A stretch of DNA of 64,000 nucleotides from Ophthalmolycus amberensis (lineage: Eukaryota; Chordata; Actinopteri; Perciformes; Zoarcidae). Location: the NCBI GenBank assembly GCA_024529925.1, contig JAFEUB010000896.1:924501-988500 (forward strand). Direction: 5' to 3'. The position numbers and the translations under genes were made by a program. Positions 9,929 to 22,469 of this stretch are shown here, one piece after another (position 1 is the first letter of the stretch; each line of letters starts with the position of its first letter). The notes beneath the pieces were generated by a model. That model worked only from the letters and a program-made list of their open reading frames with translations, was not told the DNA's origin and did not search any database.

Positions 9929-11984
9929 AGGTTTTCACACAGACAGCAAACTTATCTTTTTCTCTAAATCCCTCTGAAAAGAATGAACACATTTCCCACG
10001 GTGTATTCATTTGGTATTCTTGGACCAGGCACTCAAACAATCTCGTCCTTTAGTTTTTGCACGTTATTAAAAGACTGAACACCTCGATTCTTTTACACAC
10101 ACAGGCATGCTTCTTCGGATGTGAGAATATGTGTGTAGGGACAACTCATAATTACTCCGCTGTTAGTGAATACTGTTGTAACCTGATTTGGCCTGTTGAA
10201 AGACTTTGAGCGGGTCTCCTCTGGACAAAAGAAACTTTATTTTTAATTACGGATGCTGCAAAGTCACAGGCAGCCAGGGATGATAACGTTAGCAGGATGA
10301 ATAATGTTAACTACAGTGCTGGTGCAGGCACATTGTTGCTGTGTAAATGAAGATAAGACGAAAAACAAAACTGCAAATAACAAGCAAACCAAAACATGTC
10401 CTACAATAATATCAATGTCAGACAGCAGGCCATATCATAAGCTCCACAAAGGAAGTTGTTTAACAATAGCCACAATATGCCAAGAAAAAGCCTTAGATAT
10501 CTTTCTGGCATTTCTTTTTTAAATATACAATTACATTAAAGAAAGTGCTTCTTTTAAAACATTTACTTATATAATGTACACAAAGTATCAACATTTTATC
10601 CAATCATATATTTTTGGATTCAATCTTGAATAAAATAACCTTCGGCTAAATATATACTGAATGATACAAGGGGACTGTGTTTGCACATTTCTCCCAAATC
10701 AGGAATTGAGTCATCTGATTTGGCAACGCTGATTAGCAGATTGTATCAAAAAGGCTTTGAGATTGCTGCCAGTAGCTTTATTAAGATGGTAAAGAGAGGG
10801 AGCTGCACACATGAGCCCTCAAACCTATTAGTCATTATTTCAGCAGATTATATTCATAAATCAAAGCTTGAAAGTGGCCTTGGCTCTTAGTAATTTAATG
10901 GCAAGGTCCAGTAAGTCTTAACTCATTTACCACAGCACCAGCGTTATCCGTTGACAGTGCTGTAAATGCTATTCGGTGTGGTCATTTTTGGCATCGAGTC
11001 CTCTACAGGCCATTTAGAGTCCTATTTGGATTAAGTATGAGGACGTAGTGCTCAAACACTAACGCTAAAGTATGATAAAGCAACAATTACGTTTGGCTGC
11101 AAGCTTATTGAGATTTAATTTTAATGGGACTAAATTATTCCTCTGTTGTGTTAATTTCGGCTCAATGAGAAGACACAGAAAAGATATTAAACTCAAGGAT
11201 GGAGACTGCTGGCGAAAAGCATTTCTTTTTCACCGAGTTAGAAATTGTCGTTAAAACAAATTGTTCCTTAAGTGTGTGCCATCAAATGATGAAAGTGGAT
11301 GCAAATGGTCACATTTCTCCCCCTGCTCACTGAGTGATGTTTGAATTTTCCAATAAATATTATTGTTATTGTCAACTGTGACGCTGCTTCACAGTTGACG
11401 AGACGAGCTGTTAATTGAGCATATAAAACAAAAAGTAACACACATAAATAACATGTTTTACAACAACTAATAATTCCCGTATGACCATTACTTGTGTTTG
11501 ACCAAAATATATCATCACCTTGGCTGTGGATTCACATCCCGTCCACATTGCCTGATTCTCCAGAAATGAAAGGAGAAAAAAAAAGGAAAAACCTGTCACC
11601 TTAACCGGGAAACTGCTTTGACTCGTGGTTTTACTTTAACGTCAGCACCATTTCAGATCTGTTAGCTTGTTCTTTTGGTAGAAACATTCCTTAGAATAAA
11701 GCTGACATACGAACAGTGTCTCCTCTTGTCAGCCCCTGTGCGCCCAATGTGTGTGTCTGACCTCGTGTCTGTGTCGAATTTCACTTCTCAATAAATCTTG
11801 ACACCGTGACATTTGGTTGACAGACAACAGTGGATTTTGTGCCGCAATGACTGGATTGTGTCGGCACGAACATTTGCCCAATTAGCCAATAACCAATTCC
11901 ATTCCAGTCGCTGCATAACTCTGCTTCAGGTTTTGGCACAAACGGGCTCCTGGAGTCTCTTGTGGATGAGAGCAGGGAGCTGCG
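9929..11984. other. Unique DNA upstream of the CpG-rich promoter
   Basis: No gene or known mobile element. Two AT-rich, repeat-free blocks, about 10690-10880 and 11060-11260, have the texture of vertebrate conserved noncoding elements (TAAT cores, balanced composition, no low complexity). This is an impression only. A perfect 11-bp inverted repeat is listed separately. Confidence 0.35.
11371..11399. repeat. Perfect 11-bp inverted repeat, 7-nt loop
   Basis: GTCAACTGTGA at 11371-11381 is the exact reverse complement of TCACAGTTGAC at 11389-11399, separated by CGCTGCT. It could be a DNA hairpin, a dimeric binding site or the stem of a transcribed hairpin. Its position, about 600 bp upstream of the CpG-rich promoter, is suggestive only. 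Confidence 0.6.
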
Positions 11985-12960
11985 CTGGAGATGCTGTAGC
12001 TCACACAACCGCTAGAAGACAAACGCCGTGGTCCTCCCGCCTCCCCAAAAGCTCCGGAGCGCAGCCTCAGGAACAGGAACTATTCTTAATAAACCCGATG
12101 AATGGGACCTTGCCCTGCGCTGGATCCCGAGCTTGACTCTGCGTTGTGGATGTGGGGCACATTTGCGGACAGAGGGACAGTATTTTCTTCCGGTGAGACC
12201 CGAGGTGGAAAAGACGCAGCAATGACAGAGCAGCAGTCGTGCGCAGCGGCGAGATAGACCAACTATTGTGGGGACGGAAGATTGATAACACGACTGGGCG
12301 AGCAGCGGCAGATGTAATTTCCAAACATTGCAGCTGGTTTGGTGCAGGTGGTGTGCTGGACGGGCTGTTACTGCGTTGCTCCTTTTCATCATTCACTGCG
12401 TCCGGCGTTTCCAGATCACTTGGATATCGGACGGCTGTCCGCGAGGGAGTATTGCTGCAGAGACTAACGGGGAATGCCATGTGTCTTTGCGCGACATAGA
12501 AGCTCTTTGTGGGCTGTTTTGTACCGGGGACAGGTGGTGCCGCGTTTGTGTGAGTGTGTTTGTGTGCGTGTGTGTGTAGAAACTAGCAGGGGGGCACGGA
12601 CACACAACCCCTGAGACAGTTGTCCGAGGGATGTCAGGCCGGCGTACGGGATCAGTTTTTTCCAGAGACAGGTGCGACAGGGAGGAGTAGTTTACAAAGC
12701 CCTACACAGGATCTGGTAGCGCACCAACGAGCCTCCTCTCGCCTCTGATCACTCGCGGATTTTTTTTTGGAGGATCCAGCGGGACTCACAACCGACTCGT
12801 ACTGCTGTTTGCTCGGTGGCACCGTCCCCCCCCCCCACCCCCTCCCCGATTATCAGAGGTAAGTGACCCGAGCTGTCCGGTGTGGAGGTCTGAGGTGGGG
12901 TGGGTGGTGGTGGTGGCGCGCTCTGGGGGCTCTATAGGTTCCGTCGCGCCTTTAAGCTTT
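11985..12960 (+). promoter_or_regulatory. CpG-rich putative promoter of a plus-strand gene
   Basis: CpG dinucleotides become dense from about 12010 and fall off after about 12960, unlike the surrounding DNA. There is no TATA box. An ETS-type CTTCCGG is at 12187-12193 and a CGGAAG at about 12267-12272. This is the usual make-up of a vertebrate CpG-island promoter. Orientation is taken from the strong donor at 12859. The exact start site cannot be read from sequence. Confidence 0.5.
12200..12858 (+). other. Putative noncoding first exon (5' UTR) ending in a consensus donor
   Basis: The segment ends ATCAGAG followed by GTAAGTGA, a perfect donor (GAG|GTAAGT) at 12859. No long plus-strand frame reaches the donor from a good start codon. 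Short upstream ORFs are present: ATG at 12224 (11 codons), 12479 (6 codons) and 12631 (18 codons). A C11 tract lies at 12826-12836, just before the donor. The left boundary is arbitrary. If correct, the gene has a GC-rich, uORF-bearing 5' leader and an intron of more than 51 kb, since no convincing coding exon follows. The open frames of about 130 codons on the minus strand through this region look like by-products of high GC. Confidence 0.4.
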
Positions 12961-13981
12961 GGATCAATTGTATCTGACTGTATCTGACAATTGTCTCTGA
13001 TGGCATGAAGGCTTGAAGTTGTGCGATCTGGTTAAGACGAACAATAGCGAGCTGATCTGTAATCCCTCGCATCTTGGCTTTACTGTATAGGTTTCATTGT
13101 ATAATTCTCAATTTCATACTGCGTAGCTCGCAGACACGCACAAACAAGCAGCCCTCAGCTGTCCGGAGCAAGAGGCGCTTCACCATCCATCCATTGATTG
13201 GATATTGACAAGGCACAGATCGTGTGATTAAAAAACATGGCTGGCAGTTTATGTATAGTGTATTGGCCAAGATCATTTGTGTACATTCATGGTGACAGCT
13301 GTCATCAGTGTCACTCACCCACTTTAATCAAACCGGGTTTGCACAAGGAGCTGTTTCATTTGAGAAATGTGGGACTTTCCTTGTTGTGTCAGGAGGAATT
13401 TTGCCCTTTTGACATTACAGTTGTTTTAAAGGGTAATTACAAAATCAAATGTTCTAATCCAGTGTAGTTGCAGAACTGTAGAAGCAGAGACTGCATAATA
13501 TGTTCACCATGGGATTGGTAAAAAATGTGCCCCTCTCTTAATGTCTTTCTCCCTGTTGTTTGCGTCGTGTGTTGTGTGATTGCATGTTACCTGCTAGCGG
13601 TTGTGTACGTTCTACAGTCCTACCCGCTGGGCCCCTGGTGTCCAATGCTCCTGCCTTCAGGCTCTGCCGTCCCTCCCTCCCCTCTCCCTCTGCAGTAGCT
13701 GCTATCTTTACAGTACATTGAGCTAGTTGGCTGGATAATGTCAGAATCACATTTTTTTTTTTTGCTTTTCCTGCGCGGACCGCTGACTCTCAATAGCTGC
13801 CTCCGAGTCTTCTAAAGTTTCTCTATTTTGGAGCTGTGTGTTTTGGTTGTGGCCCCTGTTTCAAATTCAAATTTCCTTTCAGCTGCCTTTTGTCCATAGG
13901 CGAGGTTTGTGGACTGGAAAGAGAGAGACAGAGAAGTAAGTGAAGTCCCTGAGGGTCAGAGCATTCCTATAATGAACCCGA

Positions 13982-14031
13982 GTGTGTGTGTATGTGTGTG
14001 TGTGTGTGTGTGTGTGCGTGTGTGTGTGTGG
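13982..14031. repeat. (GT)n microsatellite
   Basis: About 24 GT units with TATG and GCG interruptions, followed by a G-rich run. Confidence 0.95.
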
Positions 14032-15077
14032 TCGGGGGGGAGGAGAGGAGAGCAGGAGGACAGTGAAAGACACATCCAAAGAAAGTGAGACACTGCTCCT
14101 TGTCCAGTGCAAAGGTAGAGACAGCCAAGGGGAATACCAGCCCCTCCACTAACCTTTCTGTCGCTCTGACTGTGTCAATCAGCCTCGGTTGGAGGACAAG
14201 AGCCTCTTTAATTCCCCTTCCTCTGGGCTGTCACCCACTCTGACAGCCAGAGCTCAGAGGTGCTGCCACAGGTTACACACAGATCCTTCCACCCTGCTGC
14301 TCAGATGCTACCACAGCGGGTGATGTACTGCACCAGGCTCTTCTTCTTTTCTTTTCTTTTGACGGAAACAATAGTGCAAACACGGGACAGAAAGTAGGTG
14401 GTGGAGGGGAACAAGTTAAGATGAAACATGAAGGGAAAGACGATCAATCATCTGAGTGTTGCAGCTTCTTCGGCACGACAGAGGAACAGTGGTGCCCTCT
14501 TCTCTCATGTGCTGACATCCTCTCGTAGACCCATCACGCCACCAGTAATTACCGGAGAAGTGCTATCATAGGGAATTAATTAATAGACAACAGAGGAAAT
14601 ACCTGTCTGATACGATCTCTGACCTTCTTCTTGCACCGGATCTAGTTTTTCTTTGTTCGGGGGCAAAACACTTTGTGCGGAGTCGAGAATAGAATAGTTT
14701 TGCTGGTGCTTCACGTGTTGAAGGGAAAATCTACCCAGAAATAAATCGTGTATGTATTCTTCTCACCGAGTGCAACGTAAGATTGTGAATCAAGAAACAA
14801 AATTAACAAAAGGCAGACCTTGCAGCTGCTGCGCTCTAATTTTACCGTTAATAAGTCACAGTCTGTAACCACTACAGAAATATTCGCACTTAGTCCAGAT
14901 TTAACCCTCTAATAGTGTTGTTATAGTTACTGTAGCTGAAGGATTTTATAGTAAGCTCGCTCAAAAGAGTTGAATTTCTCCCTGCAGGCAGAGGGGAAGG
15001 GATAAATGTTTTCTCTGTTATAATATAAATAACCAAACTGTAGGAAGCCTCACTCCTGCCAAAAGAAATGACTCAGT

Positions 15078-15103
15078 GGGGGGGGGGGGGGGGGGGGGGG
15101 GGG
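15078..15103. repeat. G26 homopolymer
   Basis: Twenty-six consecutive G on plus, the longest mononucleotide tract in the window. It can form G-quadruplexes and may be unreliable in length. Confidence 0.95.
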
Positions 15104-15733
15104 CAAGATTGCACAGACACATGCAAGGCAACCATAAGGAAAGCAATCGAAGGAAGGAACGGTGTACCTGATGTAAGAGCTGATGTCCTGAACACTAAAT
15201 GTGATTAGTGGAGAAACCCCAGCAGGGGAAAAAAAGCTAATAATTGCAAGTACAATCTTATTATAGGAGCCGGGTTTTATGTCAACGGAGAACTCAGATA
15301 ACAAGGCTAAATGTGTGCCCAGGAAACCAGGCAGGGGGTTCGTACCGCTCCAAGGTCCCAGTGCTGATGTCAGTTTTTGGCGACGTTTTCCCCCGTCCCC
15401 AGTGCTTCTCCTCGCAGCTTAACAAACTGCTCGCTGGAGCTTGGCTTATCCTTGGCTACAGCAGTGCCCAGTGATTTATCATAAAGTTAGTTAATTCGGG
15501 GAGATCTGCAACATCCCACCGTACACACATGCCTTTGACAGATCCCCGCTGTCCTCACTGCGGAGTCTGAATCGCCAATTAGTTTGAAGAATAGTTTGTG
15601 TGTGTGTGTGTTTAAGTGTGTGTGCAGGTCATTTAGAAACGAGGGAAGACAGAGTGAGAGTTTGTCTATCAGAGAGAAACACAGGCACTTTGTTCATCAC
15701 ATTGTGTCTGTTTGCCATCCTGTCTCGTATGGA

Positions 15734-15735
<2 letters not shown>

Positions 15736-15767
<32 letters not shown>
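15736..15767. repeat. (GT)n microsatellite
   Basis: About 16 GT units. A shorter GT run lies at 15597-15611. The open frames on both strands here are repeat by-products. Confidence 0.95.
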
Positions 15768-15768
<1 letters not shown>

Positions 15769-16298
15769 GTACGCATGTGTGTGAGTCAGTCCGTCTGTCT
15801 GTGCCCCCATACAAGTGTGATTCAACACTGCCCGGCCTCGCTTGAATGGGCGCCCTGTTTGTGCCCCGTTTCTGACGGCAACAGCCGCTCTGCACCCCTC
15901 GCCTCTGCAGCAAGTGTTGCGCCCTATGTGCTGAAACAACAGGTGCGCTTTTACACAATGACTTAATCCCTCTTTCCCATGCACCTCCCCCGCTGCACCC
16001 CGCTGGTAGCTGCTGCGTCACCTGTGGGCCCGGGGCAGCTCCAACGTGGAAATAAAAATCATGCATTAGTCAGACACAGCTTGTTTTTTTCCCAGACAAG
16101 AACACACGTACGTCGACAAATTGGGGCTTTTGTTCTCATAGCAGAACATTTGTAGAAACCCGGATTCAACACTAAAGCCAAGGTGGAGTGTGGGGGAGAG
16201 TGGGAATGTCACTTACTCACTCTCTTAATAGAAAATAACTTCCTCAACCCCCTTTATTATCTAAACTGTGGCCCCTTTGCTATATTGTACCTAGAGTT

Positions 16299-16800
16299 AA
16301 AGGGGCACTGCACCAATTTTGCACATTTAATCTGTCCTGAGGAGTACTCCTCCGTTGTTCCTCTGGAGGGAGCTGTCTAAAGTTTGAAACCCCGAATGAT
16401 GTCATCTGGGTTGTCTCTGATTTAACAGAAAGCCTGCTGTTACAAACTGAAGCAGTGGAGTTTGAAAGAAGTGGGCATTTAAGAGGGTCAGCTGGTGTTG
16501 AATGAAAGAGTTGAATTGCATCATGGGAAATGTAGGATCCAGTGTTTTTGAAGATTGACCCATAGTCTAGGGACTGACATGATATCTTGGCCTCTGCTGC
16601 TTCTATCTTAATCTGTCTCTCGTGAGAAACAGAAAGAGTGATGCTCTCAACAGGTTTCATCAGGACTATTTTGTTGGTAGTTAGTTTTTCCAATGAATAC
16701 CTCGAGAGGTAAGTGAGAAAGTAAGATTTCCTGCAGTTTTTGTGAACAGACCCTATAAGGTCCTGTTGGCTGAAGTTTCTCCGAGGCACAAATGAGTCCT
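16299..16800 (-). repeat. Probable dispersed fish repeat with a spurious open frame
   Basis: Begins AAAGGGGCACTGCACCAATT and contains ATGATGTCATCTGGGTTGTC, AGAAAGCCTGCTGTTACAAA and CATCATGGGAAATGTAGGAT, blocks I associate with a repeat common in percomorph genomes. A 169-codon minus-strand open frame spans 16280-16789, but it shows no domain, no hydrophobic or coiled-coil pattern and no splice context, so I treat it as incidental. Right boundary uncertain. Confidence 0.45.
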
Positions 16801-19800
16801 CAGGGTAAACATTGGATTCTAATTACATTTCAATATTGCACCAAGCACATGTGCATGAGCACCTGTGTTTCCTGAGAAGTGTTCTATGTGGGAGCAGAGC
16901 TCGCCATCTGCATCAGTCTAGTCTGAGACTGACAGACTGTTAGGAAATACTATTGAGCTGCCGAGGCTGGGTGTTAAACCTGGCACCCCGGCCTCCTTTT
17001 CTTTTTCTCTGTCATTCTTTCCGAGCATTCCCACCCGCTAGTTTCCTTTCTGCCTCCACACCGCTGCTCCCCTTATTACCTCTCTTCTCCTGCCCCCCCC
17101 CCTCCTGTCCTTCACTATCCTCTCCTTTGCCCCCCCCCCCCTCCCTCCTCCCTCCTCCCTCTCTCCGTCTCCTCTGGACCTTGATGTCAAGGCCTCTCAG
17201 GCAGTGTGGTCTCTGTCTGCAGGCTGTCAGGGCAGGGACCCTGCCCACTGGGACCCTGAATGGGACAAATTGACCGTAACAATGTTCCCACTTAGCATGT
17301 GGAGCCGGGAGAAAGAGAAGGTGAAAAGGAGGGCCTGATGATTGAGGGCCAGGCCAGCCACATTGGGGGAGATTGGTGGAGAGGGAGAGAGCAGGACAGC
17401 TCTTTGAAAGGTATGAATTGAAGACTTAAATTAAATCACACACCTCGCCTTTTTGAATCCTCTCCTCACACGTTCTCTCTGCACATGTACGGCTTTTATT
17501 GTTGTTTTTTGCCCAAGGCTAGTGCTGGGGTTGCCATAGCAGCAGGATAAACATGTTTGCCTGTGACCCTGCGGGCCCACACACACACACACACGCATCA
17601 CTCTCAAGGCCCTTCCAGGGGGGTTCGTCAAGGTGCTACCGCTGCCTCACAAAGGGTCAAGGTTCATCCAGCCCCCCATTACAATGCAATAAGGGCTATA
17701 GCCCAACGGGACCACCTCCGCCATTTCATTACACACCGCTGCGCCCCCCATCATCTGGCTCTCTCGCTTTTGTCTTTTAATCACTTGTTTTTCCCAGTCC
17801 TGTCTTCCTTTCACTCTCATCTCTCCGCCTGCTTCATACATCCAGTGCAATGCCAAGGCAGCCAGAATAGATGAGAGAGTTCAAAGAAGGAAGCCTGATA
17901 TAGTCAATAATAAGCACTCTTTCATTTTTCTTTCTAAAATTCTCTTTCTCATGGTTGCTCTCATTGGCAGCCACAGGCTAGTCTCTCCTCGGAGTTTGTA
18001 AAGTCTATGATTTCAATATTTTCTTGTCTATGTCCTTTAACTGTGACAGAATGTCGTGGAAAAGTTGGAGGGATATCATGTTGTGTGAGCCTGAGGTGGC
18101 ACAGTATGACAGGAACAAAGAATGCAGCTGCTATCACCAAAAGGCCAAGTGGCTGTTGAATAAAGATGCTTCCTGTTGGTAAAAACTGGCATTCCATGTA
18201 GGCTTATTGTACCTCCTCCACAGGGGGAATGTGTTCTTGCGTGTGTGTGTCTCTCCTATATCTGAATAAGGTAGACACCGGGGATTCTTTCATTCTCTGC
18301 AGCAGTGAAAAAGAGACATTTCCATGAGTATAAACTCAAACTGGCAGCGGACCATGAGCGATACTGTGGGAGACAGGGATGAAAAGACGGGCAGACATGA
18401 CGGAGACGGACAACAACTTTTGCTTCCTGGACACGGATAAACAGTGTGTGTGAACAGAATTTTTTTCACGGCCTGCTTGCTAGCCGTGAACCCCCCCTCA
18501 CACATCTCTTTCTTTCTCACACACACACACACACCATCGTGTCTCTGCCGCTCACACTCTTATGAGGTCTCGGTGTTAGCAGAGCCTCAGTTTGTTAACA
18601 AGAGACTAATGAGGGCCCATGGTCAGGAAGGGAGTGGACAGGACGGTCCCATATACCACCCAGAATACATGAATACACACTGGCACATTAAGGCACACAC
18701 TTGCATATTCCCAGACAAATGAACACACTCACATCTAAGTAATAAGCCGCCACAAGCCCAAAGCCTGGAGTAGCATATTCAGCGCCAGCAGCCATACCGC
18801 AGTTATATTACTTTTTTTGATAAAAATAGCGACACTTATTTCTGTTATAGCATTCTCAGACACACTCTGCACACCTCCACGGTTTTCTTTCCCATGCCAG
18901 GTTGCTACGATCACAAAGCAGATAACTATTAAGAGTTTAACTGCTGTATGGTGGGAGACATTGCGTGGAGGATGCTGGTCACACACATCCTGAATCATTT
19001 CCCGCATCAGCGCAGCGTGAATCTGAAGAAACCATGCTCTCTGGGCCCGACCGGTATTATCCTGCTTCTGTTTTATAGCTGATTCATTTCTTAGGGGAAC
19101 TTCCAGCCCAAATGGCTCTTTCCTGTCGTTTTATGGTCGCAGAGAAGCTGCAAAAATAAAATGAGAATGTTCTCATTGGCTTTGTCTGTTGTTGACAGAA
19201 TTGTTTACTACTTCAGCTGCAGCTTTTGCTATTGTTGCTGTGGTCTCTGTCTCATTGGCGTTCTGGTTCAAGTTTGTGACTATACTCTTGAAAAAAAAGA
19301 AAAGAAAAGAAGTCTGCTAACCTTTTCTGCCAAGCAACCACTTGTTTTGTGCTTCAAGGTAATTAACAGCTTAACGCGTTCAGTGACCTGGGCGAGTCGG
19401 TCATGCTGAAAAGAAACCCCAAAAGAAAACTGGCTTGCTGGCACCGGCCTGCGGGGCAGTTGACGAAGTGGTGGGACGGAGCCGAGACTGCAAACTGCTG
19501 TCCCGCTTCACTCTGCGATGGCGAAGTGAAGAGAGAGGACGGGGAAGGGCTGCGGCAAGAAGGGGCTGCGACATGTTGACGGTTGATGGGTGAAGCGGAA
19601 CTGTAGGGTAATGGTGGTGGGGGGGGGGGAAGCAGAGAGGCATTGAGCAGAGAGAAGGGAAGAGAGGTGGAAAATAGTCTTGAGTGGATGCTTGCTCAGC
19701 CTCTGTTGCCGTTGGAAAGTGGAAGCAAAGTGGGTCCTTGAATGTACTCGCCTAAATGAACGGCTCAGAAGCAGCAATTAATGTACAGCCTCGCTGTGGG

Positions 19801-22299
19801 TCTCTGCTGCGCCGAATCAAAGGGGTCTTGCGTCTGCTCATCTCCTAAGCCCCCCCCCCCCACCCCACACACTCACACACACACACAACACACACACACA
19901 CACACATACACAGAGGGGATTTTAGCCAAGGAAGTCGAGCCAATGAGTGAGAGATGGGATGAAAGTGTTGCATGGAGCTTCAAGCTGAATGTCAAGGTTA
20001 AAGAACAAAAGGATGATGAGTTTGGCTTTGTGTGAGTGGCGAGGGGATGAAGGGAAGGTGAAGTTCGATGCTGGGATGAGAAGACGAGATGAAATAAGGA
20101 GTGTGAGGAGGAGGAGGAGGAGGACAGAGTGTGTTCTCCGAGGGCGGGAATCACAGAACCAGACCCAGGACCCATCTGGAGGCAACAGGTCTGGTGACAG
20201 CAGGCAGGTTCCCAGTCCAAGTATCCCAGCCGTGTGTGACAGCCAGGACCGGAGCCAGGGCCCCCCCCCCCCCGGGGACCCAGCCAATCTACCAGCAATC
20301 TGTCCCGTGGTACTAACCACTTCACTATGACGGAGAGGCACGTTTGTTATGTTCAAATTGAAAGTGGATGGCTGATATTAGTGCTGCCAGCAGAAATGAG
20401 TTGACTCTATGAGAATGGTAGACGGTCTGCATACTGAGGAGTTATGTGGAACTGATAGAAAGGAGTTCAGCTCCTTCACAGCAAATCTGTTATTGCTGTA
20501 CTACATTATGTCCCGGCCTGAATTCATTAACATTCATTTTCACTTGATACAAGGAGCGGTAACAAGCAGTCACAAACCAATAAGCCACAAAAGCAGAAAT
20601 AATTGATATCCTACACACATAACAGCTACTTCTAAAGCCTGCGTGCTGTTACAATAGAGCTGTTGATTGGCAAGTCTTCTGTGCCGGGGGTTTTCTGTCG
20701 GTTGCTGTGCATTCAGAATACCACAGCTAGCGTGCTCACAGTAGCTAGTGGGTCATTCGTATTTGCATGTAAATTTTTTTCACCCCTTGGCTTGACTGGT
20801 GGGGCAATCAGAATGGCTCTCTGTCTGCATCACTAAGAGGGAGGCTGCAATGACTGACTGTGACATTCAGAGCTCAGGCCAGCCTTCACCCTTTGCTTTC
20901 ATTGGCTCGTTCGCTCACACGTTCGTTTCTGTGGGAAGGAGAAGGCAAAAGACAGGAAAGGGTGGTTTTTTCTCGTGTCGATGTGATATGTCGTCAGGCG
21001 ACCCTTTAGTGTCCATTCTTTAACGGCTTGATTTGCTCTAAACACGAGAATTGGACCGTGTCATCCCACGTCCTCCTACCTCATCATCCAGCCCCGGAGC
21101 CCTCAGCTTGGCCACCTCCAGCGTCCCATGGCGCCACCGAGATGGGCACTTTGCGAGGCTTTTTCCTTGCTCGGACCAGCGTGACACACACAGACGCTGG
21201 CGCACACACAGATAACACACACACACCTCCCACATGGCGATGATGGATACATGCGTATCTGTACGACGGAGGAGTGTTTGTACTTGACTCATGTAGCACA
21301 TCCCATGGTTTGGCAGTCTGTCAGGCATTAATCAGCCTCTGCTATCAGATGGAACACGGCCCTTTTGGTGTCTGAGCTTCACTAGCTGGGTTTCTCTGCT
21401 CGCTGAGCGAGGCGGGTAGAGGGGACATTAGGGGACGAGGACACTCAGGAGGGATTCAATGTTATGAGTGAATAACTTCAGTGAGGAAACGGGCGAATGA
21501 GTGAGTGAGTGAATGAGGGCATAATGAATCAAAATACTCTGTTGGAATGTGTGTTTATTCTATGAATATATCCATTGAACTGACATTATTTCAAACATGT
21601 CTGTTTGGGCAACCACAATGCTCCACTAATTCTTCTCCGTTTGGTGCTCGTATTCGCTGTGTTCTTCCCAACACTGATGTAGGTGCATCGTTTGGTCTGT
21701 GTCTGAGTATGTGAGCATGTCTCTGCCGATGGAGGAAGTTGCGTGTATTTACAGTGTAAATAAACAGAAAAACTATTTTAAAAAGTTTCCCCTTTCCAGT
21801 TTGTGCTTGTGTGCGTTTGATGTGACTGCACTTCAAACGTTTCTCGAATCCTCCTCCTTGACATTTGAGCACTCCAGTTGTTTTATCCCAATCATAGGAT
21901 GTTGCTGTACGGTTTGTCCGCTGCTAAACGGAAACATTGGTTTCTTGCTGTCATTATGTGGTCTTTGCTGTCGCTGTTTACTGGCTGCTCTTGTAAATAC
22001 AGTCTGACAAGCTAAGGCACCTTATGGGCTTAAAATGCCGGCTTCTTGGCCTTTTAATCATGCATAAATGTTCAAGAGTTGCTTCTAGTTAGCTTGTCTC
22101 TGGGCTCGCGGCGCACTGATTTTGACGCCTCACCAGCTACATGTCTCTCAACGACGTGCCTCTTGTTGGCCACTCCATTTGGTCCTTACCTGGCTACATC
22201 ACGTGCCGCCTCGACACCGGGTTGTGCGCATCAACGTGCGGCTCACTTGTTACCTGTTGTGGCTGCTCCAACCTTTTCAACAATTACCCGCTTGCTCCG
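16801..22299 (+). other. Unique intron-like DNA with many low-complexity tracts
   Basis: Holds poly-C tracts at 17093-17102, 17130-17141, 19850-19861 and 20261-20273 (C13 running into GGGG), a G11 at 19619-19629, and CA runs at 17578-17594, about 18517-18533 and 19866-19911. A (GAG)n run lies near 20105-20125. Purine- or pyrimidine-rich blocks give several long but meaningless open frames. Nothing coding recognised. Confidence 0.35.
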
Positions 22300-22469
22300 T
22301 ATAAATAGCCTCGCTTGTTCTGTCTGTTTCATTTCAAAAGCAGCCACTCTCTCCGCTGGCTCTCTGCAGCAGCAGCAGCAGCATGTACAGAGAAACTCGA
22401 TCCCCGAGTCTAAACTCAAGTAATAAACAAGACAAGAAAATGCCTGAGAGCCCGCTCTTGCAGGCCTGA
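22300..22469 (+). promoter_or_regulatory. TATA-type core promoter-like site with downstream small ORF
   Basis: A canonical TATAAATAG lies at 22300-22308 in moderately CpG-rich DNA. It is followed by a pyrimidine-rich stretch (CTCTCCGCTGGCTCTCTG), (CAG)5 at 22367-22381 and an ATG at 22383. The ATG opens a 28-codon ORF (MYRETRSPSLNSSNKQ...) that stops at 22467-22469. A start site about 30 bp after the TATA box would give a 5' leader of about 50 nt. This may be an alternative promoter, a noncoding transcript or chance. The peptide is not recognised. Confidence 0.25.

Larger units (their letters stand above)
12859..16298 (+). other. Start of putative intron 1, no gene seen
   Basis: Contains microsatellites and a 26-G tract listed separately. 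The block near 14565-14590 has GGAATTAATTAATAG, a homeodomain-type site. Nothing coding recognised. Confidence 0.35.

Noticed and set aside
12012..12480. 126- and 137-codon minus-strand frames in the CpG island
   Set aside because: High GC lowers stop frequency; no domain, and they run against the strong plus-strand donor.
17961..18197. 78-codon frames around TGTGTGAGCCTGAGGTGG as a possible exon
   Set aside because: Open in more than one phase but without convincing acceptor or donor and no recognised peptide.
22079..22423. 114-codon plus frame rich in Ala, Ser, Thr and Leu
   Set aside because: It spans the TATA box and CAG run with no domain; the short ORF after the TATA box is a better, though weak, candidate.
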